From positions 434,001 through 498,000 of the forward strand of contig NZ_AWFD01000001.1 in assembly GCF_000682735.1 (NCBI RefSeq): a stretch of 64,000 bases of DNA, written 5' to 3'. Shown here piece by piece: positions 25,374 to 33,894 of this stretch. Source of the DNA: Hyphomonas sp. CY54-11-8 (GTDB lineage Bacteria; Pseudomonadota; Alphaproteobacteria; Caulobacterales; Hyphomonadaceae). Below the pieces are notes generated by a model that had not been told where the DNA came from, did no database searches, and saw nothing but the letters and a program-made list of their open reading frames with translations. Positions within the stretch are counted from its first letter, which is position 1. Every line of letters begins with the position of its first letter. The translations under genes were made by a program, and so were the position numbers.

Positions 25374-25931
25374 TCAGCTGCCGCCGGGGACGCCGCGCGA
25401 TGGCCGCTGGCTGTCGGGCGGGGTCGGATGTGACGCGCGTTCCGGCTTCGGCTTCGGCGCCTTCAATGAGGCAATCACGATCACATCGCTCGTCTCTTCG
25501 ACATAGTGTTCCGCAAGTTCAGCGATCACGGTTTCGAACTCTTCGGGGCTGACGCGCCGGTCGAGGTTCGGGTCGAAGCGGACAGGATTGGCCAGCGTAT
25601 CGTCGCGCGTCGGCAGGCTTTCGGCCCAATTGATCTGCTCGAATGCTGTCAGGTGACCGTCACCATTGGCGTCGGCCTTCTTGAAGGCGGCTGCGGTGCC
25701 CGCTTCCACTTCCTCACGGGTGATCCGGCCGTCTCCATCGGTGTCAAAGCTCAGGAACAGGCCGCCGCCAGCAACCAGCCGGTCAGGCGTTCCGCGGGGC
25801 TTGTGGGCTTCGGATTTGGTAAATCCCTGGCCGGGCAGGCGGACAATATCGTCATCGGCCTGCTGGGCGCTCGCCGGGGCGGCTGCAGCCATCAACAGGG
25901 CGCCAGCCAGCGCAATCGAACGGAAAATCAT
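25374..25931 (-). CDS. Secreted EF-hand protein
   Basis: A 185-residue exported protein with a signal peptide (MIFRSIALAGALLMAAAAPASAQ). Two clear EF-hand loops, DTDGDGRITREE and DANGDGHLTAFE, are followed by a third, degenerate one, DPNLDRRVSPEE, which keeps D1 and E12. It probably binds Ca2+ in the periplasm or outside. The start at 25931 is taken at the signal peptide Met, not the in-frame upstream codon at 25988. The Pro/Lys-rich C-terminal tail is unstructured. Partner unknown. It converges on aguB. Confidence 0.85.
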   Translation of the reverse strand: MIFRSIALAGALLMAAAAPASAQQADDDIVRLPGQGFTKSEAHKPRGTPDRLVAGGGLFLSFDTDGDGRITREEVEAGTAAAFKKADANGDGHLTAFEQINWAESLPTRDDTLANPVRFDPNLDRRVSPEEFETVIAELAEHYVEETSDVIVIASLKAPKPKPERASHPTPPDSQRPSRGVPGGS

Positions 25932-26036
25932 GGGATTTACTCCACTAACAGGCGGCCAGACTAAGCGTGTGTTGTGTTTATGCAACATATGGTTTCAGTT
26001 ATATTGCGCCGGAATGGACCAGGCATTAGCACTCCG

Positions 26037-26052
26037 TTAACGCGCCCTTAAC
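26037..26052 (+). promoter_or_regulatory. CtrA-type box upstream of divL
   Basis: TTAA (26037-26040), seven bases CGCGCCC, then TTAAC (26048-26052) matches exactly the CtrA full-site consensus TTAA-N7-TTAAC. It lies 73-88 bp before the divL ATG in the 193-bp gap divergent from the EF-hand gene. A further TTAAC half-site is at 26070-26074. CtrA is the cell-cycle master regulator in Caulobacterales, and DivL controls its activation. Confidence 0.6.
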
Positions 26053-26124
26053 GCTCGAGGGGCAATTCGTTAACCGTTTCATCGGTCGTTATCGCGGCCG
26101 ATTCGGGCTTTTGGATGACGCGGC

Positions 26125-28581
26125 ATGGCACTTACAGCGGAGCAGGTTCCGATCATTATGGCCGCCGGTGCGGCAGCGCTCGGCCTTGCCGCGCTGCTTT
26201 GGGCGCTGCGGGTATCGGACGGTGCGCGCGGGGCAGCCCGCAAATACCGGGACCGGTCAGCTGAGCTGGAAACCACGCTCGCCGCCCATCGCTCGATCCT
26301 CGGCGCCCATCCGGGTGTCATTCTCGTCTGGCAGGGCGAAGCGCTCGAAGCCGAAGGCGACGACATCATCCCGCCCGAAATGTACGGGTCTCCAGTCGCG
26401 TTGGCCGGTCTGCTGAGCTTCACAGACGATGCCATCTCACCGGATCCGGCGGTTCGTATCATTGAAGGCCTCGCTGACCTCGAAGCCCGCGACAGTGCCG
26501 GCCAGGACACGACCCTCCGCATCCGCCTGCGCGAGCTGCGCGAGACGGGGCAGGCCTTCTCGCTGACCATTATCGGCCCGTCCGGCCGTTTCCTCGAAGC
26601 CGACGGCCGCACGGCTGGTGCTCGCGCTGTGGTCTGGGTTAGCGATGCGACGATCAAGGGGCTGGAAGAAAGCTCGGCCCGCGGCAAGCTGGAGGAGGCC
26701 CGCCAGGTCATTGCGCGCGATCCGACCGCCTTCCTCGACATGCTGGGCAAGGCGCCGTTCCCGGCCTGGCGCATGTCCGGCATGGGCAAGCTGCAATGGG
26801 TGAACCCCGCCTATATCGAAGCCGTCGACGGGACCAATCTCGACCGGGTGCTGGACCGCCAGCTGATGCTGGACCAGGCGACTGCCGATCAGGCTCGCAA
26901 GACGATCAGCGAAGGTATCGACATCGACGAGACGCGCCACATCACCATCAATGGTGCGCGCCGGGCGATGCGTATCCTGACTTTCCCGCTATCCGGCGGG
27001 GCAGGGGCGATGGCACTGGATGTGACCGCGCAGGAAGACGCGCGCGACGAACTGAACCGGCACGTCCGTGCCCATGATGAGACCCTGAACCATGTGGCCG
27101 ATGCCGTCGCGATCTTCGGCGCCGACCGGAAGCTGACCTTCTACAACAAGGCGTTCCGCGACATGTGGGATCTCGATGAGAGCTTCCTGCTGGATCGTCC
27201 CGGCCATGGCCAACTGCTGGACCGGCTGCGCGAGCGACGCAAATTGCCGGCCCGGGCGAACTATGCCGAATGGCGCGCTGAAGAGCTCTCCTACTATCTC
27301 GACATTGACGGGGTGAAGGAAGACACCTGGTCGCTTCCGGACGAGCGGACCCTGTCGGTTACGCGTCAGCGCCACCCGATGGGCGGCCTGCTTCTTCTGT
27401 TCAAGGACATTACCGGCGAACTGGAGCTGCAGACGCGGTTCAATGCGATTGTGAAGACGCAGAGCTCCACGCTCGACAATCTCCACGAAGCCGTTGCCGT
27501 GTTCGGCGGCGACGGACGCATGAAGCTGCACAATAATGCGTTCGAGCGCCTGTGGAGCCTCAGCGAAGAGATGCTGAAGGACCATCCGGATTATGACGAT
27601 GTGGTGGAGGAGTGCATTCCGCTGTTCCACGACACGGAAATCTGGGCGGCCATGAAGAGCCACATCACCGATCCCTCCGCCAAGGCGCGCCAGTCAACGA
27701 CGGGTGAAATGCGCCGGTCGGACGGCTCCATCCTGACTTACCTCACCCATCCACTGCCGGACGGGAACACGCTGATCGCCTTTGCCGATGTGACAGCGAC
27801 CCGCCGCGTCGAATCCGCCCTGCGCGAGCGCGCCGAAGCCTTCGAAGCCGCTGACCGCCTGAAGACGGAATTCGTCCGCAACGTCTCCTACCAGTTGCGT
27901 TCACCACTCACGGTTATCTTTGGCTATGCAGAGCTGCTGGAGACCCAGCGCAATGGCGACCTGACCGAGCGCCAGAAGGATTATGTCAGCGCCATCCTGT
28001 CTGCTTCGGATCACCTGTCCAAGCTGATCGAGAACATCCTCGATCTCGCCATGATCGAAGCCGGCCGCATGGATCTCGACCTCGAAGATGTCGATCTGGC
28101 TGGCGTGATCGATGAAAGCATCGAGATGGTTGTCTCGAAGGCCGAGGATACGCAGATCGCGGTCCGGTCTGAGATCGAAGGCAAGCTGGGCATGATCCGG
28201 GCCGACGAGCGGCGCATCCGCCAGATCCTGTTCAACCTGATTTCCAACTCGCTGCGCTTCACCGATTCCGGCGGCGAGATTGTCATCTCGGCCCAGCGCA
28301 TGGGTGACATGGTGACCTTCTCTGTCCGCGACAATGGCCGAGGCCTTGAGGCGGACAAGCGTGCGACGAGCTTCGACAGCTTCGTCTCAGGCGACCAGCG
28401 CGGCGCGGGGCTGGGCCTTGCGCTGGTGAAGCATTTTGTCGACCTGCACGGCGGCACCGTCGGCATGAAGCCGGTCGATGGCGGCGGACTGGAAGTCACC
28501 TGCTGGCTACCGGCACAAGCCATGCGCGCCGTGAGTGCACAGCGCGAACTGCTTCTGTCGGAGAATGTTGTTCCGTCCTGA
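26125..28581 (+). CDS. divL: DivL-type tyrosine pseudokinase, cell-polarity/CtrA-pathway regulator
   Basis: An 818-residue membrane-tethered sensor kinase homologue. One N-terminal TM segment (about res. 10-28) is followed by PAS-like repeats between about 100 and 540, a DHp domain and a HATPase domain (N-box NLISNSLRF, G boxes DNGRGL and GAGLGLALVKHF). The H-box reads NVSYQLRSPLT with Tyr589 where kinases have His, the defining change in Caulobacter DivL. DivL works as a non-autophosphorylating switch that binds DivK~P/DivK and controls the CckA-ChpT-CtrA relay at the new pole. A CtrA box lies just upstream. An unusual substitution, but the expected one for this family. Confidence 0.92.
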   Translation: MALTAEQVPIIMAAGAAALGLAALLWALRVSDGARGAARKYRDRSAELETTLAAHRSILGAHPGVILVWQGEALEAEGDDIIPPEMYGSPVALAGLLSFTDDAISPDPAVRIIEGLADLEARDSAGQDTTLRIRLRELRETGQAFSLTIIGPSGRFLEADGRTAGARAVVWVSDATIKGLEESSARGKLEEARQVIARDPTAFLDMLGKAPFPAWRMSGMGKLQWVNPAYIEAVDGTNLDRVLDRQLMLDQATADQARKTISEGIDIDETRHITINGARRAMRILTFPLSGGAGAMALDVTAQEDARDELNRHVRAHDETLNHVADAVAIFGADRKLTFYNKAFRDMWDLDESFLLDRPGHGQLLDRLRERRKLPARANYAEWRAEELSYYLDIDGVKEDTWSLPDERTLSVTRQRHPMGGLLLLFKDITGELELQTRFNAIVKTQSSTLDNLHEAVAVFGGDGRMKLHNNAFERLWSLSEEMLKDHPDYDDVVEECIPLFHDTEIWAAMKSHITDPSAKARQSTTGEMRRSDGSILTYLTHPLPDGNTLIAFADVTATRRVESALRERAEAFEAADRLKTEFVRNVSYQLRSPLTVIFGYAELLETQRNGDLTERQKDYVSAILSASDHLSKLIENILDLAMIEAGRMDLDLEDVDLAGVIDESIEMVVSKAEDTQIAVRSEIEGKLGMIRADERRIRQILFNLISNSLRFTDSGGEIVISAQRMGDMVTFSVRDNGRGLEADKRATSFDSFVSGDQRGAGLGLALVKHFVDLHGGTVGMKPVDGGGLEVTCWLPAQAMRAVSAQRELLLSENVVPS

Positions 28582-28601
28582 AACGGAATGGCCCGCGCAG
28601 C

Positions 28602-28904
28602 CTAGTGCGTCTCAGTTGCCGTCTTGCTGGCGCGCTCCGGATCCTGGCCGCGCGTTTCCGCAACCATCCGGACCGGAACTTCCGGCGCTGCATCATAGCG
28701 GATGATCGCAGGCTTGGAGACCAGCAGGTCTGATCCGTCTTTGTCCGTCACCACAACGGTTTCCATGACCGCCGGGGCCTCTTCGCCTTTCGGCAGGAAG
28801 TCAGCTTCCAGACGGCCGCGCAGCTGGCCACCTTCAGCAGCAAGAACGGGCAGGGCAACGCTGGCAGCGGCGAGCGAGACGGCGACATAACGAATGGCGG
28901 ACAT
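28602..28904 (-). CDS. Small exported hypothetical protein
   Basis: A 100-residue protein with a good signal peptide (SAIRYVAVSLAAASVALPVLA) and a mature part of about 78 residues. No domain is recognised. The mature part contains a stretch of beta character, METVVVTDKDGSDLLV, and a polar C-terminal tail. The start at 28904 is chosen for the signal peptide; a longer in-frame start at 28961 would spoil it. It is transcribed divergently from nothing and lies 63 bp downstream of the methyltransferase-like gene on the same strand. Confidence 0.7.
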   Translation of the reverse strand: MSAIRYVAVSLAAASVALPVLAAEGGQLRGRLEADFLPKGEEAPAVMETVVVTDKDGSDLLVSKPAIIRYDAAPEVPVRMVAETRGQDPERASKTATETH

Positions 28905-28967
28905 GAGACAACTCCCGGGCAAATCCAAAACTCGCCCCGGGAGATGCATGTTTTGTGCCAAAAACGC

Positions 28968-29801
28968 CTATTTGGCGAATTTCAGCAGGAACCGGTCAGT
29001 CTTGCGCCGGACGGCCGGGTCGAACACCTGCACGGTGCCGTCATCGTCCGGGTTGGCCAGCACGTCGCTTTCATCCACCAGCGTCAGGCCGTGATTTTCA
29101 GCCAGTGCGATGATGACAGCCTTGTCGATCCTGTGCGTATCGCCGCCGGTTGTCGGCGGTGAGCCGGCTGGTGCCATGTGGTCCAGCACGACCAGATGGC
29201 CGCCCGGCTTCAGCACACGGGCAATCTCGTCGAACGTCATGTCGGGATCTCCGAGCACGCCCTCCGGTTCGTCTTTCGGCGTGTACCAGAGCTCATGCGG
29301 GCCGAGGAACCAGGTCACGATATCTGCGTCTGCGTCCGGCACATTGGACAGGTTGTCGAAGGCGCTCTCCACGATCTGAACATTCAGCAGCCGGCCATCG
29401 ACCCGTTTTGAGACGGAGTCGCCGAGGAAAGCTTTGAAGGATGGCGGGTTCTGCATGTAGACCTTGCCGTCTGGCCCCGCGACCCGGGAGAGCAGCTCTG
29501 TATAGAAGCCATCTCCGGCTTCCATCTCCACAACGGTCATGCCGGGCATGATGCCCGCAAAGGCGAGTACTTCGGCGGATTTCCGCACCGGGTACAATTC
29601 ATAGTCCTGTTCCGGACGGTCGTCCTGTCCGAAGACACTTTCATAGTCGAAGCCGCCCGGCGAAACCTTGGGCGCAGGGGCGTCGTCTGCTTCCGGCGCG
29701 ACTGGGGCGGCCACAGGGGCTTCCGGAGCGGGTTCTGCGGCGGGTGTGGCGCATGCAGCCAGCAGGGCACCGGCCAGGCTGAGTAGTGCAATCTGTTTCA
29801 T
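28968..29801 (-). CDS. Lipoprotein with class I SAM-methyltransferase fold
   Basis: A 277-residue protein. A lipoprotein signal (LLSLAGALLAACATP, lipobox LAAC) and a Pro/Ala-rich linker precede a Rossmann methyltransferase core from about residue 70: motif I-like VVEMEAGDGFYTELL, the acidic second strand, and post-motif IARVLKPGGHLVVLDH. SAM methyltransferases are normally cytoplasmic, so a lipidated, periplasm-facing one is odd. Similar predicted methyltransferases with signal sequences occur in marine alphaproteobacteria. The motif I glycines are partly degenerate (EAGDGF versus GxGxG), so it may bind SAM weakly or do something else. Confidence 0.75.
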   Translation of the reverse strand: MKQIALLSLAGALLAACATPAAEPAPEAPVAAPVAPEADDAPAPKVSPGGFDYESVFGQDDRPEQDYELYPVRKSAEVLAFAGIMPGMTVVEMEAGDGFYTELLSRVAGPDGKVYMQNPPSFKAFLGDSVSKRVDGRLLNVQIVESAFDNLSNVPDADADIVTWFLGPHELWYTPKDEPEGVLGDPDMTFDEIARVLKPGGHLVVLDHMAPAGSPPTTGGDTHRIDKAVIIALAENHGLTLVDESDVLANPDDDGTVQVFDPAVRRKTDRFLLKFAK

Positions 29802-29835
29802 TTATCAGTCCTCCTCAGGACGGTCCGTTATCGGA

Positions 29836-30807
29836 TCAGGCTTCGGTCAGCATTTTCTCACTCATTTCCCACAGGCGTTCTGCCCGTTCGTCATCACAGG
29901 CCCATGGACGAACATGTTCCCAGCGTTCGCTCGATTCCGTGGCCAGCTGCGCGATATCGCAATCCTCGCAATAGACGCCGCCGCGATCGGCCAGCTGGGG
30001 CGACGTCGCCGCCCAGACGGTTGTTGAGGCGCCCTGTTCGGGTGTCTTGAACCGTTCCAGCACCATGGGTGGAATGGACCCGTCCGGCGCCTTCCAGCCG
30101 AGCGCGACCATTTCCTCTTCCGGCAGGTGGCGCTGCAGTGGCGTAAAGATCCCGCCGGGATGGACAGAGAAGGCGCGGATGCCGATATCCCGGCCGCGCC
30201 GGTCTACGCCGAGGGCAAACAGGGCGTCGGCGGTCTTGGCCTGTCCGTAGGCCTCCCATTTGTCGTAAGCGCGCTCGGTGTAGTTCGGATCGTCCCAGAT
30301 GATGTCCGACCGGGCATGGCCGATCGACGATAAGGCAACGAGACGAGAATTTTCCGTACGCTGCATGGCTGGGGCGAGGGCGAGGCTCATCGCCATGTGC
30401 CCGAGATGGTTGATACCGAACTGGCTTTCCCAGCCGGGGCCGACCCGTTCCAGCGGGCAGGCCATGATGCCGGCATTGTTGATCAGGATGTCGAGGCCCC
30501 GTCCGGTCTCGTCATATTCGCGGGTGAATTTCTCGACGCTGGCAAGATCAGCGAGGTCCATGGCAGCGATCTCGATGTCGCCAGCCACATCCGCCAGTGC
30601 GGCTTCGGCCGTATCGAGCCGCCGGGCCGGGACGGTGACCCATGCGCCCGCCGAGGCGAGGGCTCGCACCGTTTCCAGTCCGATGCCGGAATAACCGCCG
30701 GTCACAATGGCATTCTTGCCGGACAGGTCGATTCCCTCGATCACTTCGGCGGCGGTGGACTTGTCGTGGAATCCCGATCCGATCGGGGCCTGGTCTTCTG
30801 CAGCCAT
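29836..30807 (-). CDS. Short-chain dehydrogenase/reductase
   Basis: A 323-residue classical SDR with an NAD(P)-binding Rossmann fold. Visible motifs are TGGYSGIG (cofactor loop), NNAG, and the catalytic Tyr/Lys in YGQAK with a Ser in LSSIGHARS. The long C-terminus (about res. 230-323), ending in CDDERAERLWEMSEKM, resembles the retinol-dehydrogenase/WW-oxidoreductase-like SDR group. The Arg pair after the first strand (PARRLD) suggests NADPH preference. Substrate unknown. Monocistronic, downstream of a 169-bp gap. Confidence 0.9.
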   Translation of the reverse strand: MAAEDQAPIGSGFHDKSTAAEVIEGIDLSGKNAIVTGGYSGIGLETVRALASAGAWVTVPARRLDTAEAALADVAGDIEIAAMDLADLASVEKFTREYDETGRGLDILINNAGIMACPLERVGPGWESQFGINHLGHMAMSLALAPAMQRTENSRLVALSSIGHARSDIIWDDPNYTERAYDKWEAYGQAKTADALFALGVDRRGRDIGIRAFSVHPGGIFTPLQRHLPEEEMVALGWKAPDGSIPPMVLERFKTPEQGASTTVWAATSPQLADRGGVYCEDCDIAQLATESSERWEHVRPWACDDERAERLWEMSEKMLTEA

Positions 30808-30910
30808 CCGGATATCTCCCTTTTCTCCGACCGTGCGTTGAGCGGCGGATACTGCCCCGCAGGTGTGGAAGCGACAAGTGCGGGTTAAGAAAGCTTAAGC
30901 TGGCAAAGCC

Positions 30911-30939
30911 TTGGTGACGCCCTGATCCGGTCCCTATAT
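30911..30939 (+). promoter_or_regulatory. Likely sigma70-type promoter of the Sel1-like gene
   Basis: TTGGTG (30911-30916), a 17-nt spacer and CTATAT (30934-30939) lie 38 bp before the ATG at 30977. Spacing is ideal and the hexamer match moderate. Confidence 0.45.
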
Positions 30940-30976
30940 CAGAGACGGAACAATGACTTAGGAAGGGCAGACCCCC

Positions 30977-31573
30977 ATGATACGCTCCCCTCTGATTGCA
31001 GCGGCGCTGACCTGTTGCGCCATCGCCTTGCCGGCCGCGGCCCAGTATGGCCGGGTCGAGAAATCCCAGGCCGAGATCGCGCTCGAAAACGCCAAGGAGA
31101 CGTTCGCCACACAGCGTGCCGCGCGTCAGGAAGCCAACACGGCCTGTGCCGCGCGGGACTATGATGCCTGTGTGAAGGCGGGCGACTCCTATCGCAAAGG
31201 GACCGGCGGTACGCAGGACTACGGCCTGGCCATCAAGGCGTACGAGCGGGCCTGCAATGGCGACAATGGGAAGGGATGTTCCTCGCTGGCCTACCTCACC
31301 ATGCTGGGACGCGGCATGGACGCCAATCCGGTGAAGGCCCGCAGCCTTTACAAGCAGTCCTGTGACCTCGGCGAAGTCAGCGGCTGTGCCGGTTATGGCA
31401 ACATGCTGTTCACTGGCACGGGCGGAGCCAAGAATGTGCCCGAAGGTACGCGTGTGCTGCAGGAGTCCTGCAACCGTGACTATGAATGGGCGTGCGACCG
31501 GTTGGACGAGCTGGGCGCGTACGATCCCGATTCCGTTGCTTATGAACGCCTGAAAGACATGCGCGGCGGCTGA
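30977..31573 (+). CDS. Secreted Sel1-repeat protein with paired cysteines (Hcp-like)
   Basis: A 198-residue exported protein; signal peptide MIRSPLIAAALTCCAIALPAAA. The mature part is built of Sel1-like alpha/alpha repeats of about 36 residues. Each carries a C-x7-C pair: CAARDYDAC, CNGDNGKGC, CDLGEVSGC and CNRDYEWAC. This is the arrangement in Helicobacter cysteine-rich proteins, where each pair makes a disulfide stapling one repeat. It would fold in the oxidising periplasm and act as a protein-interaction scaffold. No partner gene is adjacent. Confidence 0.85.
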   Translation: MIRSPLIAAALTCCAIALPAAAQYGRVEKSQAEIALENAKETFATQRAARQEANTACAARDYDACVKAGDSYRKGTGGTQDYGLAIKAYERACNGDNGKGCSSLAYLTMLGRGMDANPVKARSLYKQSCDLGEVSGCAGYGNMLFTGTGGAKNVPEGTRVLQESCNRDYEWACDRLDELGAYDPDSVAYERLKDMRGG

Positions 31574-31593
31574 GGCGCTGCGCGGCCTTGTGC

Positions 31594-32127
31594 TTAGCTG
31601 CGGCTGGTTGCCGGGCCGGATGACAGGAACGAAGCCGGCGGTGACATGGGCGCTGCCGCACGCGTTTCCGTGACAGGCGGGACAGTCGGCGCAGCAGGTT
31701 GCGAGACTGCGGCGACCGGCTCCTTGATGCCTGCCGGCGCTGGAACTTGTTGAGGCTCAGGTGGGCCCAAACGATCCGGAAGGTCTGCCGCGATCAGCAG
31801 GTTCGCCGTCAGCATGGCGCCTTCATCAACGCGGACGGAACGTGCGGCGACATCGCCGCCAACATTTGCGCCCGACCAGATCTCGATCGACTGGTGTGCC
31901 AGGACCGTGCCTTCCAGTTCCCCGTGCACGATGATCACCGGCGCTTGGATCCGGCCTTCGACGCGTCCGCCACGTTCGATGATCAGCATGCTTTCGCAGC
32001 GGATGTTGCCTTTGATCAGGCCCGCCACGACCAGCTGTGTAGTGAAGTGAAGATCGCCTTCGAGGCGCGTTCCCTCAAGGATCAGGTTTGCCGGTTCTCC
32101 GCCGCGCATTTTATCTGCAGGTGCCAT
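31594..32127 (-). CDS. Bactofilin
   Basis: A 177-residue bactofilin, a polymer-forming cytoskeletal beta-helix protein. The core, about residues 15-115, shows the repeating short-strand pattern: LEGDLHFTTQLVVAGLIKGN, RVEGRIQAPVIIVHGELEG, and SIEIWSGANVGGDVAARSV. The flanking tails are disordered; the C-terminal one is Pro/Ala-rich. In Hyphomonas and Caulobacter, bactofilins shape the stalk and bud and recruit cell-wall enzymes. It is divergent from a GH25 muramidase gene, not beside the usual M23 peptidase. The symbol is left blank because BacA and BacD paralogues cannot be told apart from here. Confidence 0.9.
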   Translation of the reverse strand: MAPADKMRGGEPANLILEGTRLEGDLHFTTQLVVAGLIKGNIRCESMLIIERGGRVEGRIQAPVIIVHGELEGTVLAHQSIEIWSGANVGGDVAARSVRVDEGAMLTANLLIAADLPDRLGPPEPQQVPAPAGIKEPVAAVSQPAAPTVPPVTETRAAAPMSPPASFLSSGPATSRS

Positions 32128-32188
32128 GGAGGTTTGAACCCTTCTCTAGTCTATCAGCGCGTCTATGCATGGATCATGCCCGGATAGC

Positions 32189-32204
32189 GGAATCTGTTGA
32201 TTCC
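32189..32204. promoter_or_regulatory. Palindrome made of two GANTC sites between bactofilin and muramidase genes
   Basis: GGAATC (32189-32194), four bases, GATTCC (32199-32204) forms an inverted repeat containing two GANTC sites, the CcrM methylation motif, in the shared 178-bp upstream region of the divergent pair. In Caulobacterales GANTC in promoters links transcription to replication via GcrA and CcrM. Functional relevance here is inferred. Confidence 0.4.
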
Positions 32205-32305
32205 ATGGGGGGGTTGGTGTCCGCTCGCCAGCGGATCGGGCACTTGCCCCGATTTGGCCCCGCACGGGCCTCAGGTCTGCCGGGGCGGGGGAGTTGGATC
32301 GGAAT

Positions 32306-32977
32306 ATGCGTATCACGGGCCTGATTGCGACGGTTTTTCTGGCACTGGCGGCCTGTTCCCGGCCGGCCATGCCTGCGCCGGAAGCCACGCCCGATGGGCC
32401 ATTTGCACCGGGCAATGAAGGCATTGACCTTTCCCATCACAATGGCCGGGTAAACTGGGAGGCGCTCGGCAGTGCGCCCATCGATTTCGTGTACCTGAAG
32501 GCCACCGAGGGGCGGGACTGGAAGGATACCCGGTTCCAGGAAAACTGGCTGGAGGCGAGCCAGCGGGGCTGGCATGTCGGCGCCTATCATTTTTACCTGC
32601 TTTGCCGGAACGGGGCCGCGCAGGCGGCGAATTTCATCCAGTCAGTGGAAGTACGTGACGGCACACTGCCGCCGGCCGTGGACCTTGAATACGCACACAA
32701 TTGTACGCCGGACGGCCCGATGGAGGCCGTACTGGCCGAGATCGAGGATTTCCTGAATGCGCTGGAGGCGGAATATGGCGTCCCGCCTGTGCTCTACACG
32801 ACGCCCGAATTTCACCGCGATTGGCTGGAAGGCCGCTTTCCCGCGAACCCGGTCTGGATGCGCAGCCTGTCCGGCCCGCCGGAGGGCGAAGTGCTCATCT
32901 GGCAATATTCGATGAAAGGCCGCGTGCCGGGGGTCGAGGGGTTTGTCGATCTCAACCGTATTCCGGCAGGCGATTAG
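32306..32977 (+). CDS. GH25 muramidase-like lipoprotein
   Basis: A 223-residue GH25 (Chalaropsis-type) lysozyme that should cleave the MurNAc-GlcNAc bond. A lipoprotein signal (LIATVFLALAACSRP) puts it on the outer membrane or in the periplasm. The family's GIDLSHHNGRVNW opening Asp and the D-x-E pair in PAVDLEYAHN are present, with VYLKATEG and GAYHFYLL between them. ATG at 32306 is preferred over the upstream TTG at 32294, which abuts the GGGGGAG. It is divergent from the bactofilin gene, suggesting local cell-wall remodelling. Its stop overlaps the end of the convergent next gene by 4 bp. Confidence 0.88.
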   Translation: MRITGLIATVFLALAACSRPAMPAPEATPDGPFAPGNEGIDLSHHNGRVNWEALGSAPIDFVYLKATEGRDWKDTRFQENWLEASQRGWHVGAYHFYLLCRNGAAQAANFIQSVEVRDGTLPPAVDLEYAHNCTPDGPMEAVLAEIEDFLNALEAEYGVPPVLYTTPEFHRDWLEGRFPANPVWMRSLSGPPEGEVLIWQYSMKGRVPGVEGFVDLNRIPAGD

Positions 32978-33852
32978 AGCTCCAGGTCCCGCGCGAGCCG
33001 TGTGAGGCCTTCTTCCGGCGTGATCCGGGGCTGCAGCGTAGCCGGGATTTCGGCCGGGTCCACAGCCGCCTTGTCGAGATCGACCCGGGCGAGCTGCGCC
33101 GGGCTGAGCGGCAGCTTCAGGCCGAGACCGGACAGGAGAGAGACCAGCGCACGTATGGGGCCGAGCGGGACGGGAATATCGATCCCGGCATGGCCCGATG
33201 CCTGGCGCGCGGTCGTGATCAGGTCCCGGTGCGGCAGGGTTTGCGGGCCGCCAACAGCAAGAAGACCGGCTGCCTTCCATTCATTCGACACCAGCGCTGC
33301 CGCCAGCCGGGAAAGGTCTTCGACATGGATCGGTTGCTGGCTGGCTTTGCCTGACCCGAGACGCGGAAACACAGGCAGGCGGGCCAGCAGTTTCAGCAGG
33401 CGCGACAGGTTCCCATCGCCCGGATAGCCATAGATCATGGTTGGCCGCAGGATCGCCCAGCCGGGCGCGCCGTCCTGCACATCGGTCTCTGCCGCACGCA
33501 GCCGGTCATAAACCGGATCAGCCCCGACGATGGCGACATTGTTGGATGAGAAGACAACGCCCCGCTCCACGCCGCCTTCGCAGAAGGCCTGCGCCGCCGG
33601 AGCAGAGATCGACAGGATCGGGGTCAGCACCACACCGCGGACTTCCGGGGCAAGCGCGCGGACGGCGGCAAGGTCTGACAGGTCGAGTGGGGCGAGTTCG
33701 ATACCGGCGACATGCAGCCGGGCGTCAAGCTCTGCATCGGGATGGCGCCGTGTCGCGACGACCTTCAGCCCGCGGGCAGCAAGGTCCAGCGCGATCAATG
33801 CCCCCAGCGGGCGGTTCGCTCCGGCGACGAGAAAGGGGCCAGTTGAGGTCAC
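32974..33852 (-). CDS. NAD(P)-binding Rossmann-fold protein (atypical SDR)
   Basis: A 292-residue atypical extended SDR. The N-terminal nucleotide loop is VAGANRPLGALIALDLAARG in place of GxxGxxG. A nucleoside-ribose strand with Arg/His (ATRRHPDAE) and a region LRPTMIYGYPGDGNL typical of epimerase-like members follow. The catalytic Tyr-x3-Lys is absent; RPTMIYG fits the NAD(P)H-binding/complex I assembly NDUFA9-like group, which often lacks it. Probably a reductase or NADP sensor. GTG start at 33852. No functional neighbours. Confidence 0.75.
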   Translation of the reverse strand: MTSTGPFLVAGANRPLGALIALDLAARGLKVVATRRHPDAELDARLHVAGIELAPLDLSDLAAVRALAPEVRGVVLTPILSISAPAAQAFCEGGVERGVVFSSNNVAIVGADPVYDRLRAAETDVQDGAPGWAILRPTMIYGYPGDGNLSRLLKLLARLPVFPRLGSGKASQQPIHVEDLSRLAAALVSNEWKAAGLLAVGGPQTLPHRDLITTARQASGHAGIDIPVPLGPIRALVSLLSGLGLKLPLSPAQLARVDLDKAAVDPAEIPATLQPRITPEEGLTRLARDLEL

Positions 33853-33894
33853 GCCTCCGCTCTATCAGCGTTCGAGCGGAGGCGCGAGAGTGAG

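Noticed and set aside
30885-30899. CtrA box upstream of the Sel1-like gene
   Set aside because: The two TTAA are 6 bases apart, not 7.
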